Origin: F23-D06 sp947167635
Lineage (GTDB): Bacteria; Bacteroidota; Bacteroidia; Bacteroidales; WCHB1-69
Direction of reading: 5' to 3'
Assembly (NCBI GenBank): GCA_947167635.1
Contig: CAMVIT010000007.1
Coordinates: 7,357 to 71,356, forward strand
Length of the DNA: 64,000 bases
Shown: piece after piece, positions 51,724 through 61,324 of the stretch
How positions within the stretch are numbered: position 1 is the stretch's first letter
Layout of the letters: each line of letters starts with the position of its first letter
Made by a program: the position numbers and the translations under genes
Notes under the pieces: model-generated
Seen by the model: only the letters and a program-made list of their open reading frames with translations
Databases searched by the model: none
What the model was told of the DNA's origin: nothing

Positions 51724-54700
51724 CTACAGGATCACCAATTTCTCAATGGTTTCCGCCGTTTCCTCCATGTTGTTGCGGACACGCAGTTTGTACATATAGG
51801 TGCCTTTTCCGATCTTGTCACCATAGTCATCGCGACCATCCCACGGAATGGCAAGGCTACGGTTTCCCTGCAAGGTCTGATGCGTCTGGATGGTTTTCAC
51901 CAATTTTCCGGAGACAGTATAGATTTGCACCAAGATATCGAAGTCACCGCCGCTGCGATTGTGCTCGAAAAAGAACTCCGTGTGCGTTGTGAAAGGGTTG
52001 GGGTAGTTAAGCACATGACTGAGGGCAAACTTTTCGCTGGAAACCACCTCAAAGGACAACTCACTCTCCGAGTGGTTGTTATTGATATCCCACGCCCGCA
52101 CCAGCAACGTATGCTTTCCCGTGGAGAGATTCTCAAGATTGTAACGCACGGTGCCCGAATTGAAACTGTCCTTGTCGGTCTGATAGTAGTCGTTCAGTAC
52201 AATCTGGGATTCCGTGGCGTTGTCGAGGATAGCGGTCAAATCGTGACCGATGCCATTGCCCGTGGTGTTGATGCCGTAATTGTCGCGGATTTTCGCGACA
52301 AGCACAGGGTTGGCATCCACGATGCCGCCATTGACAAACTGCTCGTCATTCAAGTAGAGTTCAATATCGGGTCCCACTTCATCGGAGATGCCATTGGTGT
52401 CGGTGCCGCCGATGACGAAACTGGAGAAACTTCCCGCAGCGTCTTGCTCCTGACTGCGGGCATAGTAGCTGATTTTGCCATTACCATAGTTATAGTCGAT
52501 GTCTTTCGGCACATAGAACGAGAAGTTGAAATGCCCCTCCTTAACCGAGCAGTTCCCTTTGAAGAGAATGCTTTTCTGCTGGAGAAAGTCGAACGGCGGG
52601 CTGCTGGGGTCATTGGAAAGGGTGGTGACAGTGACAGCCTTGTCATATACGGACGGGAACACGGACCCATTGAATCCCGTGAGAGTCTGTCCGTTTTCAT
52701 CAACCACACGGCCGCTGACACACATCTGGGTGAGGGCGCTCACGGTATCCTCCTGCATCCCGACAGGCCGATGGTTGATGGAGTCGGTTACGATATTGAA
52801 AGTGGGAATGGCCAATGGCATGGAGGGGTCGCCCATGAGCACGAACATGGCCAACGAGGAGGAGCTTCCGCCATAGGCGTTCTTGGCTCGGCGCTCAATA
52901 TCCCCGATGGTGGGCCGTTGACCGTCAAAGGTATTGAACATCGTGTTGAAAATATACCGTCCGTAGGCATTGTTCGGCGAAGACCAAGCCTCGCGTGTGG
53001 CCGTGATGATGGCACAAACCCCTCCTTTGCTGTTGAACAGCGCCAACTCGGCGGGCGAAATGGCCGGACGGTCATAGAATCCAAACGTGCAGGAGAGCGT
53101 CAACATAGCGGGCATGTTGTACTTGTTGGTCCATTTGTTGATATCCGAGTTCTCCAGCACACGCTCTGCCGTCCAACCGTCCTTGCCGCTGTGGCCGATA
53201 TAGGTGAAAAACAGGGAACCGCGGTTCATGCGGTTGTTGATGGCCGTGGTAGCCTCTGGGTATCTTTGTCCGCCGGCATTGGAGACCTGCGGAAACGCAT
53301 CCAAATATATTTTGTCAAAATTGATGTTCCGGTTCAGACCGGACACGATGTCGGTGAATCTGTCGGCATTGGACACGAAGTCGTTATACTCCTCATCATC
53401 CGCCACGAAGGCCATCATGTTACGCCAATCTCCAAAATTGGATATTTGTGTGGAGTTTTCAGCCAGCAGATTGCGATTTGTGGTGTACAGCGTGCTTTTC
53501 TCCACTGCCGTCTTGGCTTGCGCTATTGTGCTGCACGGAAATCGTCCCACGGAGATGTCGTAGAGGCCGGAGGCATTTTCGCCCTCGTTGTCATCCAACA
53601 GTCCAAAAGTGTCGTCATTGGCGGCAAAGCCGATTTCGGAAATGAGATCGGTGGTGGTCGGATATTGGTAGTTTGGAACGTAAAGCTCTGTGCCACTCAC
53701 CCGTCCACGGAAGTCATAGCTCGGCCTGCCAAAAAGAAGCAAGTATTTGGGATATTGCTTGTTGCTTCTGTCATAGATCATCTTCGCGTAGTCACGGATA
53801 GCCATGGGATCCAACGAACCGCCCGAAAATTCGTTATAGACTTGCTCCGTAGTGACCACCTGCACGGAGAGTCCGTCGTTTTCCTGCCTGAACTTTGCCA
53901 AGTCATTGGCTTGGGACAAGAACTTGGGATGCGTGACGATAAGAAGGTCCGCGTTGCCCGTGCCATGCAGATTCTGATTGGCCACCGGGCCTCCCGGAGT
54001 GACGCTGAGATACATGGAACCGTCAAACACGAAGAATTGGCGCAGGATGTCAGTGGGGATGCTGAATCCATATACACCGCCATCCGGTGACAGGGCCATG
54101 CGCGTGGTGTTGGCAGGGTCGGTCACATCCCAGACGATTGTTCCCGCACTTGCACCGGTAATGTTGAAACGCGTCACATTACCCGCCCCTACAGTCGCAG
54201 GATTGCAGAACGGGAATTGCGAAGAATGCATCGACAAGCGGCATGGCACCTCTATTTCAATCCAATTCAGATAGGCCGCGGACGAGGTGGCGGGTTTACT
54301 GTATTCCAACTCTATATTCAGCGTGGCGGATGAGGGCGTGAAGGTGAAATCGCTGCTATTGAGCGTGGCACTGATTGCTCCGTTGATAGAAGGAAACGAG
54401 AGGTTTCCCAGCGTCGTGTTGTTGGCGCTGATCGAGAAATAAGAAAAAGAAGTCGAGCTACTTGCGCCCGAAACCGACACGCGGGATGGTTGTTGCAAAA
54501 ATCCCGGCACGGAGAAGGTGTATGTTCTGCGTGTGGTGATGTCGAAAAGGTCGCCAAACCAATCCTTGCCCGTCTCGCCGAAGTTGAATTGATCTTTTTC
54601 AAAAAAGTCATAGTGAACATATTCATTCACCGTCCGGTTGGCAGAAAGGGAACCGTTGTCGGCCGTGGGAATGCGTTTTTTTGCGCCCACGCCCGGCGTG

Positions 54701-55560
54701 TTGGTGATGAAATAGGATGTCGCGTCCGAATATATGTTCGTTTTGTGACAAAAACGGTGCAAGGTGGTGTCGTAGATCCAAGAGTGCGGGGAGTGTCCGT
54801 AGAAGAGGAAATAGTCGCCTGGATTCATGACGCCGTCGCCGCCGTCCACAATGCAGACAGGCAGTTCTTGCAGGTCATCGATACGGGGTGCGGCATTGGC
54901 CTCGGGCAGCATTTCACCACCGTTGCCAAACAAGGCAAGCGAGGCGGAGGAGATCGGTACGGCCATACCCATGGCCGTAAGATCCTCGTATGCAACCTTA
55001 TAGACACCTGTTTCCGAGACAGTGAAGCGATACCATTGGCCGGAATGCAACACCGACTGGTCCGCATACGTCCTGCCCGGCTTGCGGGTACCATTGCCTT
55101 GGCCTTCCAAGGTGATCGTGACAGCAGTGATTTTGCGGTACTCCTCCACCCCGACCTCGACAATGGGCACAAAGGAGAGCATCAGATACGGCTTGTTCCT
55201 TTCAAATGCAGAGACAGCGCCGACCATCAGCTCTTTTTGACGGAAATCCGAAGGAATCAGCGAAACATCATGCGCACTCATGGGTTCGAATTGCACATTC
55301 GAAACAGCCACGGCATAGGAATCATAATAAGAGGGGATCTCAATGGCCTCGTAATAAGACGGGAGGGTGGGAAATTCCCGCGAATAAGAAGCTCCGTCAA
55401 AATGCAGAAATTCCACAGAAAGATCCTCGCCTTGATGATGCGTGATATTGTCCGTCCAATTTATAGTAAGTGTTCTTACAATTTTTTGTTCTTGACTATA
55501 AGATAGTTGCAGTACGATACACAAAAAAAATGCGATAAGCACCCAAGATTTCTTTTCCAT
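51724..55560 (-). CDS. porU: type IX secretion sortase PorU (C25 family)
   Basis: A 1278-residue protein from the ATG at 55560 (MEKKSWVLIAFFLCIVLQLSYSQ), which gives a proper signal peptide; 55587 adds nine residues. The gingipain-like peptidase domain (~560-900) has the His in IGHSGKDGW (~790) and the Cys in LSCTFGFYDRP (~824). The end carries a FlgD-like/C-terminal domain (LNYPNPFTTHTEFFF, GKLVKTIQ, YMYKLRV). PorU cuts the sorting domain from T9SS cargo and links it to A-LPS. Both catalytic residues are present. It is divergent from the porP/sprF gene across a 145-base gap and leads porV. Confidence 0.94.
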   Translation of the reverse strand: MEKKSWVLIAFFLCIVLQLSYSQEQKIVRTLTINWTDNITHHQGEDLSVEFLHFDGASYSREFPTLPSYYEAIEIPSYYDSYAVAVSNVQFEPMSAHDVSLIPSDFRQKELMVGAVSAFERNKPYLMLSFVPIVEVGVEEYRKITAVTITLEGQGNGTRKPGRTYADQSVLHSGQWYRFTVSETGVYKVAYEDLTAMGMAVPISSASLALFGNGGEMLPEANAAPRIDDLQELPVCIVDGGDGVMNPGDYFLFYGHSPHSWIYDTTLHRFCHKTNIYSDATSYFITNTPGVGAKKRIPTADNGSLSANRTVNEYVHYDFFEKDQFNFGETGKDWFGDLFDITTRRTYTFSVPGFLQQPSRVSVSGASSSTSFSYFSISANNTTLGNLSFPSINGAISATLNSSDFTFTPSSATLNIELEYSKPATSSAAYLNWIEIEVPCRLSMHSSQFPFCNPATVGAGNVTRFNITGASAGTIVWDVTDPANTTRMALSPDGGVYGFSIPTDILRQFFVFDGSMYLSVTPGGPVANQNLHGTGNADLLIVTHPKFLSQANDLAKFRQENDGLSVQVVTTEQVYNEFSGGSLDPMAIRDYAKMIYDRSNKQYPKYLLLFGRPSYDFRGRVSGTELYVPNYQYPTTTDLISEIGFAANDDTFGLLDDNEGENASGLYDISVGRFPCSTIAQAKTAVEKSTLYTTNRNLLAENSTQISNFGDWRNMMAFVADDEEYNDFVSNADRFTDIVSGLNRNINFDKIYLDAFPQVSNAGGQRYPEATTAINNRMNRGSLFFTYIGHSGKDGWTAERVLENSDINKWTNKYNMPAMLTLSCTFGFYDRPAISPAELALFNSKGGVCAIITATREAWSSPNNAYGRYIFNTMFNTFDGQRPTIGDIERRAKNAYGGSSSSLAMFVLMGDPSMPLAIPTFNIVTDSINHRPVGMQEDTVSALTQMCVSGRVVDENGQTLTGFNGSVFPSVYDKAVTVTTLSNDPSSPPFDFLQQKSILFKGNCSVKEGHFNFSFYVPKDIDYNYGNGKISYYARSQEQDAAGSFSSFVIGGTDTNGISDEVGPDIELYLNDEQFVNGGIVDANPVLVAKIRDNYGINTTGNGIGHDLTAILDNATESQIVLNDYYQTDKDSFNSGTVRYNLENLSTGKHTLLVRAWDINNNHSESELSFEVVSSEKFALSHVLNYPNPFTTHTEFFFEHNRSGGDFDILVQIYTVSGKLVKTIQTHQTLQGNRSLAIPWDGRDDYGDKIGKGTYMYKLRVRNNMEETAETIEKLVIL

Positions 55561-55676
55561 TAATCGTTGTTTAAAAAAATAAAGCACAAATGCAATTTAG
55601 TTAACGGAGCCTCGTTATTATTATTGCAATGTTGGTAACAATATTTTGGAGGTTATTATTGTAATAAATTATTTTG

Positions 55677-55684
55677 TATTTTTG
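55677..55684 (+). promoter_or_regulatory. -7 box of the porP-gldJ operon
   Basis: TATTTTTG, 21 bases before the ATG at 55706. Confidence 0.6.
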
Positions 55685-55705
55685 CCCGCCTAAAAATAGT
55701 ATGCT

Positions 55706-56812
55706 ATGCAGAAAAGAATCATCATATTGCTGGTCGCAGTTCTCGGGCTGTCCATGATGCGGGTTCAGGCGCAAGATCCCATGTTCTCGCAGTTTTATGC
55801 GAATCCGCTATATTTGAATCCGGCCATGGCCGGCACCAACATTTGCCCTCGTCTCGCGTTCAATTTCCGTGACCAATGGCCATCCATGCCGGGCACATTC
55901 CTGACCTACGCGGCCTCTTACGATGAACATTTCGACAAGATCTACGGCGGCATCGGTGTCCAGTTCTGGGGTGACCGAGCCGGTGAAGGCGGCATCCTCA
56001 ACACCTACAACGTGAGTGCCATGTACTCCTTCAAGGTCAAGGTCTCCAAGAAATTCAACATGCGATTCGCCCTGGAAGCCGCCTACCGCAACAAATCCCT
56101 GAACAAAGCCAACCTCACCTTCGGGGACATGATCGATCCGCGATACGGCTTCGTCTATCAGACCAACGAACAATTAGGCGACATCGACCAGATCAACTCC
56201 CTTGACTTCTCCTTCGGATTCCTCGGCTATACCCCCTATCTCTACTTCGGCGTGGCCATCAAGCATATCGCCACCCTTAATTTCGGCAAAACCACGGGCT
56301 ATAGCTTCATCAACCCCGACGCCGACGGGAAATTCTACGACAATATCAAATACACCGCCCACATCGGTGCCAACTTCGACCTTAAGCGCAAGAGCAAAAA
56401 GGAGACCTCTTTCGGAGACATCTCCATCAGCCCGAATTTCATCTACGAACACCAATTGGGATTCAACTATTTCAACGAAGGTCTCTATGCCAAGTTCTAT
56501 CCCTTCACCGTGGGTGTCTGGTGCCGTCACGGTCTCACCTACAAGTACAATTACGACCAATATGTTCCGCGTCCCGATGGCACAGGCATTGACACCATTC
56601 CAAGTACCGGCAAGATTTTCAATTCAGACGCCGTCATTTTCATGTTCGGCCTCGAATACAACATGTTCAAGGTGGCTTATTCCTACGATTTGACCATCAG
56701 CCGATTGGCAAGCGCCACCACCGGCGGCAGCCATGAGGTGTCTGTGCAAATATCCCTGCCGTGTCCCAAGAAGCGCAAGGCCATCAAGGATCTCAAGTGC
56801 CCATCCTTCTAA
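55706..56812 (+). CDS. PorP/SprF family T9SS outer-membrane protein
   Basis: A 368-residue outer-membrane barrel. The start MQKRIIILLVAVLGLSMMRVQAQDPMFSQFYANPLYLNPAMAG is diagnostic of the PorP/SprF family. Later strands include FLGYTPYLYFGVAIKH. Family members anchor the T9SS ring complex (PorP) or assist secretion of particular surface proteins (SprF). It is followed 48 bases later by the gldJ-like gene and is divergent from porU. Confidence 0.92.
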   Translation: MQKRIIILLVAVLGLSMMRVQAQDPMFSQFYANPLYLNPAMAGTNICPRLAFNFRDQWPSMPGTFLTYAASYDEHFDKIYGGIGVQFWGDRAGEGGILNTYNVSAMYSFKVKVSKKFNMRFALEAAYRNKSLNKANLTFGDMIDPRYGFVYQTNEQLGDIDQINSLDFSFGFLGYTPYLYFGVAIKHIATLNFGKTTGYSFINPDADGKFYDNIKYTAHIGANFDLKRKSKKETSFGDISISPNFIYEHQLGFNYFNEGLYAKFYPFTVGVWCRHGLTYKYNYDQYVPRPDGTGIDTIPSTGKIFNSDAVIFMFGLEYNMFKVAYSYDLTISRLASATTGGSHEVSVQISLPCPKKRKAIKDLKCPSF

Positions 56813-56860
56813 GAGTCAGCTTCGAAATTGATCAATTTGAATATTAAACAATACAATAAA

Positions 56861-58354
56861 ATGAATAAAATCACCAACACAACTGGACTGTTAATCGTCA
56901 TCGCCCTTATGACATTGGTCTCCTCCTGCAAGAAAGAGACCTCTCCGACTACGGGGTGGAAATACAATGACGCAAAGAATGGCGGCTTCGAGGTCGCCCC
57001 GTTCGAGGAACAAGCCACAGGCCCCGGCCTGGTGTTCATCGAAGGCGGTACTTTCGTCATGGGCAACATGGAAGAGGACGTGATGAAAGATTGGAACAAC
57101 ACGCCCCGCCGCGTGTCTGTCGCCTCCTTCTATATGGATGAGTGCGAGGTCGCCAACGTCGATTACCTCGAATATCTCTTCTGGCTGGAGAGAGTCTTTG
57201 TGCCCCAAGACCTGAAAGTGGTCTATGACAACGCCCTTCCCGATGAGAATGTGTGGCGCGACCGTCTCGGCTACAACGAACCCGATGTGGAATACTACTT
57301 CCGCCACCCCGCCTACAGACACTATCCCGTTGTGGGTGTCAATTGGCTGCAGGCCACCAACTACGCAGCCTGGCGTACCGACCGTGTGAACGAGCAGATT
57401 CTCGTGGACCGCGGCTATGTGGAATTCGCCGAGACCCCGACCGCTGAAGGATACTTCAACACCGACGCTTATCTGACATACGAGACCTACGAGGCAGAGG
57501 GCGAGAAACGTCTCAAATACATCTCCTCCGGTGAATACCGTAACGTCAAGATGGAAGACGGCATCCTCCTGCCCAAGTATCGCCTCCCGACCGAGGCCGA
57601 ATGGGAATACGCCGCCTATGGCTTGGTGGGCAACACCCTCAACGAACGTATCCTCGAACGTAAAGTCTATCCATGGAACGGCCAACAGATCCGTACCGAA
57701 GAGAGAAAATACTACGGTGATATCGTCACCAACGTCCGCCGTGGCCGCGGCGACCTCATGGGTGTGGCCAGCAACCTCAACGACGCCGGATTCAAAACCA
57801 AAGAGGTGCGCTCCGATTGGCCCAACGACTACGGCTTGTATCAAATGGCCGGTAATGTCTCCGAATGGGTCATGGATGTCTATCGTCAAGCTTCCCACGA
57901 CGACGTGACCGAATTCAACCCCTTCCGTGGCAACTATTTCGAAACCAAAAAACTCCTGGAAGACGGTACCGTTGCAGAACGTGACAGCGTGGGTAAAATC
58001 CCTATGGTTCCCGTTTCCGACTTCAAAAACGACAGACGCCGCAACTACCGCGCCGCCGACAACCGCAACTACGCCGATGGCGACTGGCAGTCTCTCCAAA
58101 ACATGGATGACTGGAAAAAGGCCGTCACCAACACCGAATCCACCGACGTGATGTACCGCAAGGAAATCAACACCCCCTACGCATACTCATTGGTTAGCGA
58201 CCATGCCCGCGTCTATAAAGGCGGCTCCTGGCGCGATATCCCCTATTGGTCCGCCCCCGCCTCCAGACGTTACCTCGACGAAGATGAGGCCACCGACTAT
58301 ATTGGTTTCCGCTGCGCAATGGCACGCGTGGGTTCCCAGACCCAAGGAAGATAG
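56861..58354 (+). CDS. gldJ: GldJ-like T9SS lipoprotein (FGE/SUMF1 domain)
   Basis: A 497-residue lipoprotein from the ATG at 56861, with a lipobox VSSC at Cys23. The formylglycine-enzyme (SUMF1) fold is shown by GLVFIEGGTFVMGN, YRLPTEAEWEYAAYG, NVSEWVMDVY and YKGGSWRD. GldJ and GldK/PorK share this fold. I prefer GldJ because no gldL/porL follows, because the GRGDLMGVASNLNDAG block is typical, and because it lies beside porU-porV as gldJ does in Flavobacterium. Catalytic Cys residues of true formylglycine enzymes are not obvious, as expected for a structural protein. It stabilises the T9SS and gliding apparatus. Confidence 0.85.
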   Translation: MNKITNTTGLLIVIALMTLVSSCKKETSPTTGWKYNDAKNGGFEVAPFEEQATGPGLVFIEGGTFVMGNMEEDVMKDWNNTPRRVSVASFYMDECEVANVDYLEYLFWLERVFVPQDLKVVYDNALPDENVWRDRLGYNEPDVEYYFRHPAYRHYPVVGVNWLQATNYAAWRTDRVNEQILVDRGYVEFAETPTAEGYFNTDAYLTYETYEAEGEKRLKYISSGEYRNVKMEDGILLPKYRLPTEAEWEYAAYGLVGNTLNERILERKVYPWNGQQIRTEERKYYGDIVTNVRRGRGDLMGVASNLNDAGFKTKEVRSDWPNDYGLYQMAGNVSEWVMDVYRQASHDDVTEFNPFRGNYFETKKLLEDGTVAERDSVGKIPMVPVSDFKNDRRRNYRAADNRNYADGDWQSLQNMDDWKKAVTNTESTDVMYRKEINTPYAYSLVSDHARVYKGGSWRDIPYWSAPASRRYLDEDEATDYIGFRCAMARVGSQTQGR

Positions 58355-58375
58355 TATTACAATATATTATACAAT

Positions 58376-58406
58376 AAACCCCAAAAGTCGCTGACTTTTG
58401 GGGTTT
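58376..58406. terminator. bidirectional hairpin between gldJ and the META gene
   Basis: AAACCCCAAAAGTC-GCT-GACTTTTGGGGTTT is a perfect 14-base-pair stem between convergent genes. T-runs are weak, so the stem alone may do the work. Confidence 0.75.
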
Positions 58407-58430
58407 ATTGTTGTTAGGAGCACCTGTTCT

Positions 58431-58880
58431 TTATTCATCAAGAACCTTGCCGCTGTCTTTGAATCGGAAAATCTCCGCCTTGTCAGCATAGATGATCAAT
58501 GTGCTGTCTTTGATGCTGAATGAAGTGATGTTCTCCCTCATTCCCTTTATGAAAAGACGCTCCATGTCCATCTGCGGACAGAGTTTCTTCGAGGCGCTGG
58601 TGAGCTCCATTTGCAGTTTCTGTTTCTTTTGATAGTAGGTGCCGAAGAAGATGTTGCAGCCCAAATATCCATTGGTGTTGCCGTCTTCCTGGAAAATGAT
58701 GTACGGTTGCGCCATGGCGGTGCCAGGATCAATGGGTTTGCCATACAAGGCTTCCAATTGCCACTGAGTGTCAACCAAGGAACTGGTTTTGCCTTGGGCG
58801 GCCTTCTTGGTGGTTTTGCAACCAAAGAAGACAAGGACGAGACTGGCCGCGAAGGCCAAAATGAGTAATTTCTTTGTCAT
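58431..58880 (-). CDS. META domain lipoprotein
   Basis: A 149-residue lipoprotein with a lipobox FFGC at Cys21. The META/HslJ-type domain is recognised by TQWQLEALYGKP, GCNIFFGTY and MDMERLFIKGM. META proteins occur in the envelope; HslJ is linked to stress or novobiocin resistance, but the role here is unknown. Its 5' end overlaps engB by four bases, and it is the last gene of that operon. Confidence 0.82.
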   Translation of the reverse strand: MTKKLLILAFAASLVLVFFGCKTTKKAAQGKTSSLVDTQWQLEALYGKPIDPGTAMAQPYIIFQEDGNTNGYLGCNIFFGTYYQKKQKLQMELTSASKKLCPQMDMERLFIKGMRENITSFSIKDSTLIIYADKAEIFRFKDSGKVLDE

Positions 58881-59491
58881 GATTCAGGATTATTGTGAAA
58901 CTGAAGGTTAATATTTTCTATATAACTGAGAATTTCCTCCTTGCCCTTGCCAGTCTCGGCCGACGATAACATCCGGTAAGGCATCTCCTCCCACTCCTCC
59001 GCCAACTTGTTGTAGAACTTCTGGACATTGCTCTGCACTTTCCCCTGCGAAACCTTGTCCGTTTTAGTAAAGATAATGGAGAACGGGACTCCTTTTTCAC
59101 CCAAGCCCGCAATGAATTCCAAGTCTATTTTCTGAGGCTCAAGCCGGGAGTCGATGAGGACAAAGACCACTTGCAGGTTTTCGCGCGACACCAGATAGTC
59201 GTCAATCATCTTTTTCCACTTGTCGCGCATGGCTTTGGAGATGGAGGCATAGCCATAGCCCGGCAAATCCACCAAATACCACTCCCTGTTGATAAGGAAA
59301 TGATTGATGGTTTGCGTTTTACCGGGTTTGGAAGAGGTTTTGGCCAATTTTTTATTGTTGACCAACATATTGATAAGGGAGGATTTCCCGACATTGGAAC
59401 GTCCGATGAAGGCATATTCCGGCATCGTCGGAGGTGGACATTTACGCCAGTCCACCACACTTTGCATAAAAATTGCATTTTTGATAATCAT
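58877..59491 (-). CDS. engB: ribosome biogenesis GTPase EngB (YsxC/YihA)
   Basis: A 204-residue GTPase. Walker A GRSNVGKSSL lies at 30-39, with switch motif TPGKTQ-like KPGKTQTINHF, DLPGYGYA, and the TKTD specificity motif. It assists large ribosomal subunit assembly and is essential in many bacteria. It is between the EnvC-like gene (gap two bases) and the META lipoprotein (overlap four bases). Confidence 0.95.
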   Translation of the reverse strand: MIIKNAIFMQSVVDWRKCPPPTMPEYAFIGRSNVGKSSLINMLVNNKKLAKTSSKPGKTQTINHFLINREWYLVDLPGYGYASISKAMRDKWKKMIDDYLVSRENLQVVFVLIDSRLEPQKIDLEFIAGLGEKGVPFSIIFTKTDKVSQGKVQSNVQKFYNKLAEEWEEMPYRMLSSAETGKGKEEILSYIENINLQFHNNPES

Positions 59492-59493
59492 AG

Positions 59494-60810
59494 CTATCGT
59501 CTGGCCAGCCAGGAGTTCGGATTGAGATATGAATCGTTCTTCCAGATCTCGAAATGGAGCTCGTAAGTGTTGGAAGTGGCACTCTTGGCCACAGTGCCTA
59601 TGGTCTGTTTGGTGGAAACCTTGGCTCCTTTTTTCACACTGACAGTCGCCAAGTTCTGATAGACGCTGATATACTCGCCGTGGCGGATGATGACGACCTT
59701 GGTGCCCATGACATCCATGACGGCAGTAACCTCGCCTTGATAAACAGCCCGGACGGGGGCACCGGCATCGGTCATGATGTCAATGCCACGGTTCTCAATC
59801 ATCACAGAGGGGACGTCGGGATGGGCATAGTTGCCGAAATCGCCCACTTTGGCGCCCTTGGCCACAGGCCAGGGCAGGCTGCCCTTGTTGCTGACAAAGG
59901 AGTTGTTCAACGTCCTCTCCTCCGGGGTGAGGGCAATGGTGGCCGTTGCCCGCGGGTTTGCGACGGTTGACGTAGAACTGGAAGCGGCGGGTTTTGACGT
60001 GTTGCTGCTTGTGCTTGCCGCCTTGTTCTTGGCTTCAGCGGCACGCTTGGCGTTGGCTGCAGCTATCTCCGCCTGAATGGCCTTCTTGATGGCCACGTCT
60101 ATATTCTTACGCTGCCGCTGCTTCTCCTCCAATTGAGCCTTGAGCTGGGTTGATTGTTTCTTGAGCTGCTCGGAACTTTTCGTCTTCGCACGACGGTCGC
60201 TTTCCAACTTCTTGATCTCACTCTCCTTCCCGGAAAGCAAATTGAGTTTTTCTTGCTTCATGGCAATGATCTGCTCATTCTTCTCCTTCAACTCGGCCTG
60301 GGTTTGCGCAATCTTGTCGGCTTGTGTACGGACATTTTCCGAAAAGATGGTGTAAAAACGCAGCCGGCGGAACATCTGGGAAAAATCATCCGCCGCCAGA
60401 ATAAACGTCACCTTGTCCATCAACTTGCGGTTGCGGTAAGCCATATAGACCACCTGCGCATAATCCGCCTTCATGTAATCCAGCTTCTTTTGCAGATTGA
60501 GGATCTCCTGCTGGTTCTGTTCCTGCTCTTCCTCCATCCTGATGATCTCTTGATTAAGTGTTGTAATCAATTTCTCGCGATTGGAAATTTGCTGACGCAG
60601 CACGGCAATCTGCTGCAACGAGGCTTTTTGGTTCTTCTCGTTCTTCTTAATCAGACTCTGCGTATTGGCGATCTCTTTCTCGATTTTCTGCTTGTCCTTC
60701 TTCAATTGCGAGCTGGTTTTCTGCGCATCAACGGAAGGAATGGCAAGCACACCCCACAGCAGAAACACCATGAGAGCTGTTTTCCATATATTTTTCTGGG
60801 AAAATTTCAT
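59494..60810 (-). CDS. EnvC-like murein hydrolase activator (coiled coil + degenerate LytM)
   Basis: A 438-residue exported protein. The signal peptide is followed by a long coiled coil (~30-265, rich in Lys, Gln and Glu), an Ala/Ser/Thr linker and a LytM/M23 domain (~310-438). The LytM catalytic residues are lost: NRGID lacks the first His of HxGxD, and ELHFEIW replaces the first His of HxH. That is the EnvC pattern, in which the domain activates amidases rather than cutting peptidoglycan itself. It leads the engB-META operon from its own promoter. Confidence 0.88.
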   Translation of the reverse strand: MKFSQKNIWKTALMVFLLWGVLAIPSVDAQKTSSQLKKDKQKIEKEIANTQSLIKKNEKNQKASLQQIAVLRQQISNREKLITTLNQEIIRMEEEQEQNQQEILNLQKKLDYMKADYAQVVYMAYRNRKLMDKVTFILAADDFSQMFRRLRFYTIFSENVRTQADKIAQTQAELKEKNEQIIAMKQEKLNLLSGKESEIKKLESDRRAKTKSSEQLKKQSTQLKAQLEEKQRQRKNIDVAIKKAIQAEIAAANAKRAAEAKNKAASTSSNTSKPAASSSTSTVANPRATATIALTPEERTLNNSFVSNKGSLPWPVAKGAKVGDFGNYAHPDVPSVMIENRGIDIMTDAGAPVRAVYQGEVTAVMDVMGTKVVIIRHGEYISVYQNLATVSVKKGAKVSTKQTIGTVAKSATSNTYELHFEIWKNDSYLNPNSWLARR

Positions 60811-60829
60811 ATTATACCGTTTTAACTTG

Positions 60830-60837
60830 CAAAAATA
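60830..60837 (-). promoter_or_regulatory. -7 box of the EnvC-engB-META operon
   Basis: TATTTTTG on the minus strand, 19 bases before the ATG at 60810. Confidence 0.6.
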
Positions 60838-60973
60838 GTCTATTTACTTGGAGTAGTAAAATGACAATCACTTTTTTATGAACGAAGTATTGTTGATTTT
60901 ATTCTGGGCAGACAAACCATCCGGCAATGTGCTTCCGTTGACAAAACAGGCTCACCATCGAGCAGCTTCACCA

Positions 60974-61324
60974 TCAGAACACTATCGGCAGCAGCAGTTC
61001 CACAATGAGGGCGGTGAGCACCGCCACGAGGGCGACACGCACCAGTCCGCGGTCTTTCCAGGCCAGGACAATGGCGACCATGGTGGCGACGGCGGCGGAG
61101 ACGAAATGCGGTGACGTCGCGCCGGCAGGCGTGGTCGAATACAACACATCGGGGAACGTCATGGCCGACAGCACACAGAAGGGAATGTAATAGAGGAAGT
61201 CCTGTATCCACTCGTTGTCCATTTTCCGGCGCACAAAACCAATCGGGATGACACGGATAAGGTAGGTGGTGAGAGCCATGATGAGCATGGCGATGGCGAC
61301 GTTCTGGAGACTACACATGGGCAC
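60974..61324 (-). CDS. azlD: AzlD family branched-chain amino acid exporter subunit
   Basis: A 116-residue membrane protein with about four helices (MALTTYLIRVIPIGFVRR, DFLYYIPFCVLSAMTFPDVL). AzlD is the small partner of AzlC in export of branched-chain amino acids. It overlaps azlC by 14 bases, so the two are co-translated. The start may be the third codon (MCSLQN). Confidence 0.87.
   Translation of the reverse strand: MPMCSLQNVAIAMLIMALTTYLIRVIPIGFVRRKMDNEWIQDFLYYIPFCVLSAMTFPDVLYSTTPAGATSPHFVSAAVATMVAIVLAWKDRGLVRVALVAVLTALIVELLLPIVF

Noticed and set aside
51715..54090. 791-residue plus-strand open frame
   Set aside because: Antisense shadow of porU; no recognisable domain and no promoter.
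56861..58354. GldK/PorK as the name of the SUMF1-domain lipoprotein
   Set aside because: No porL/gldL follows, and the location beside porU-porV fits gldJ better, though the two families share a fold.
59494..60810. Active M23 peptidoglycan endopeptidase
   Set aside because: The zinc-binding His residues of both LytM motifs are replaced, as in EnvC activators.
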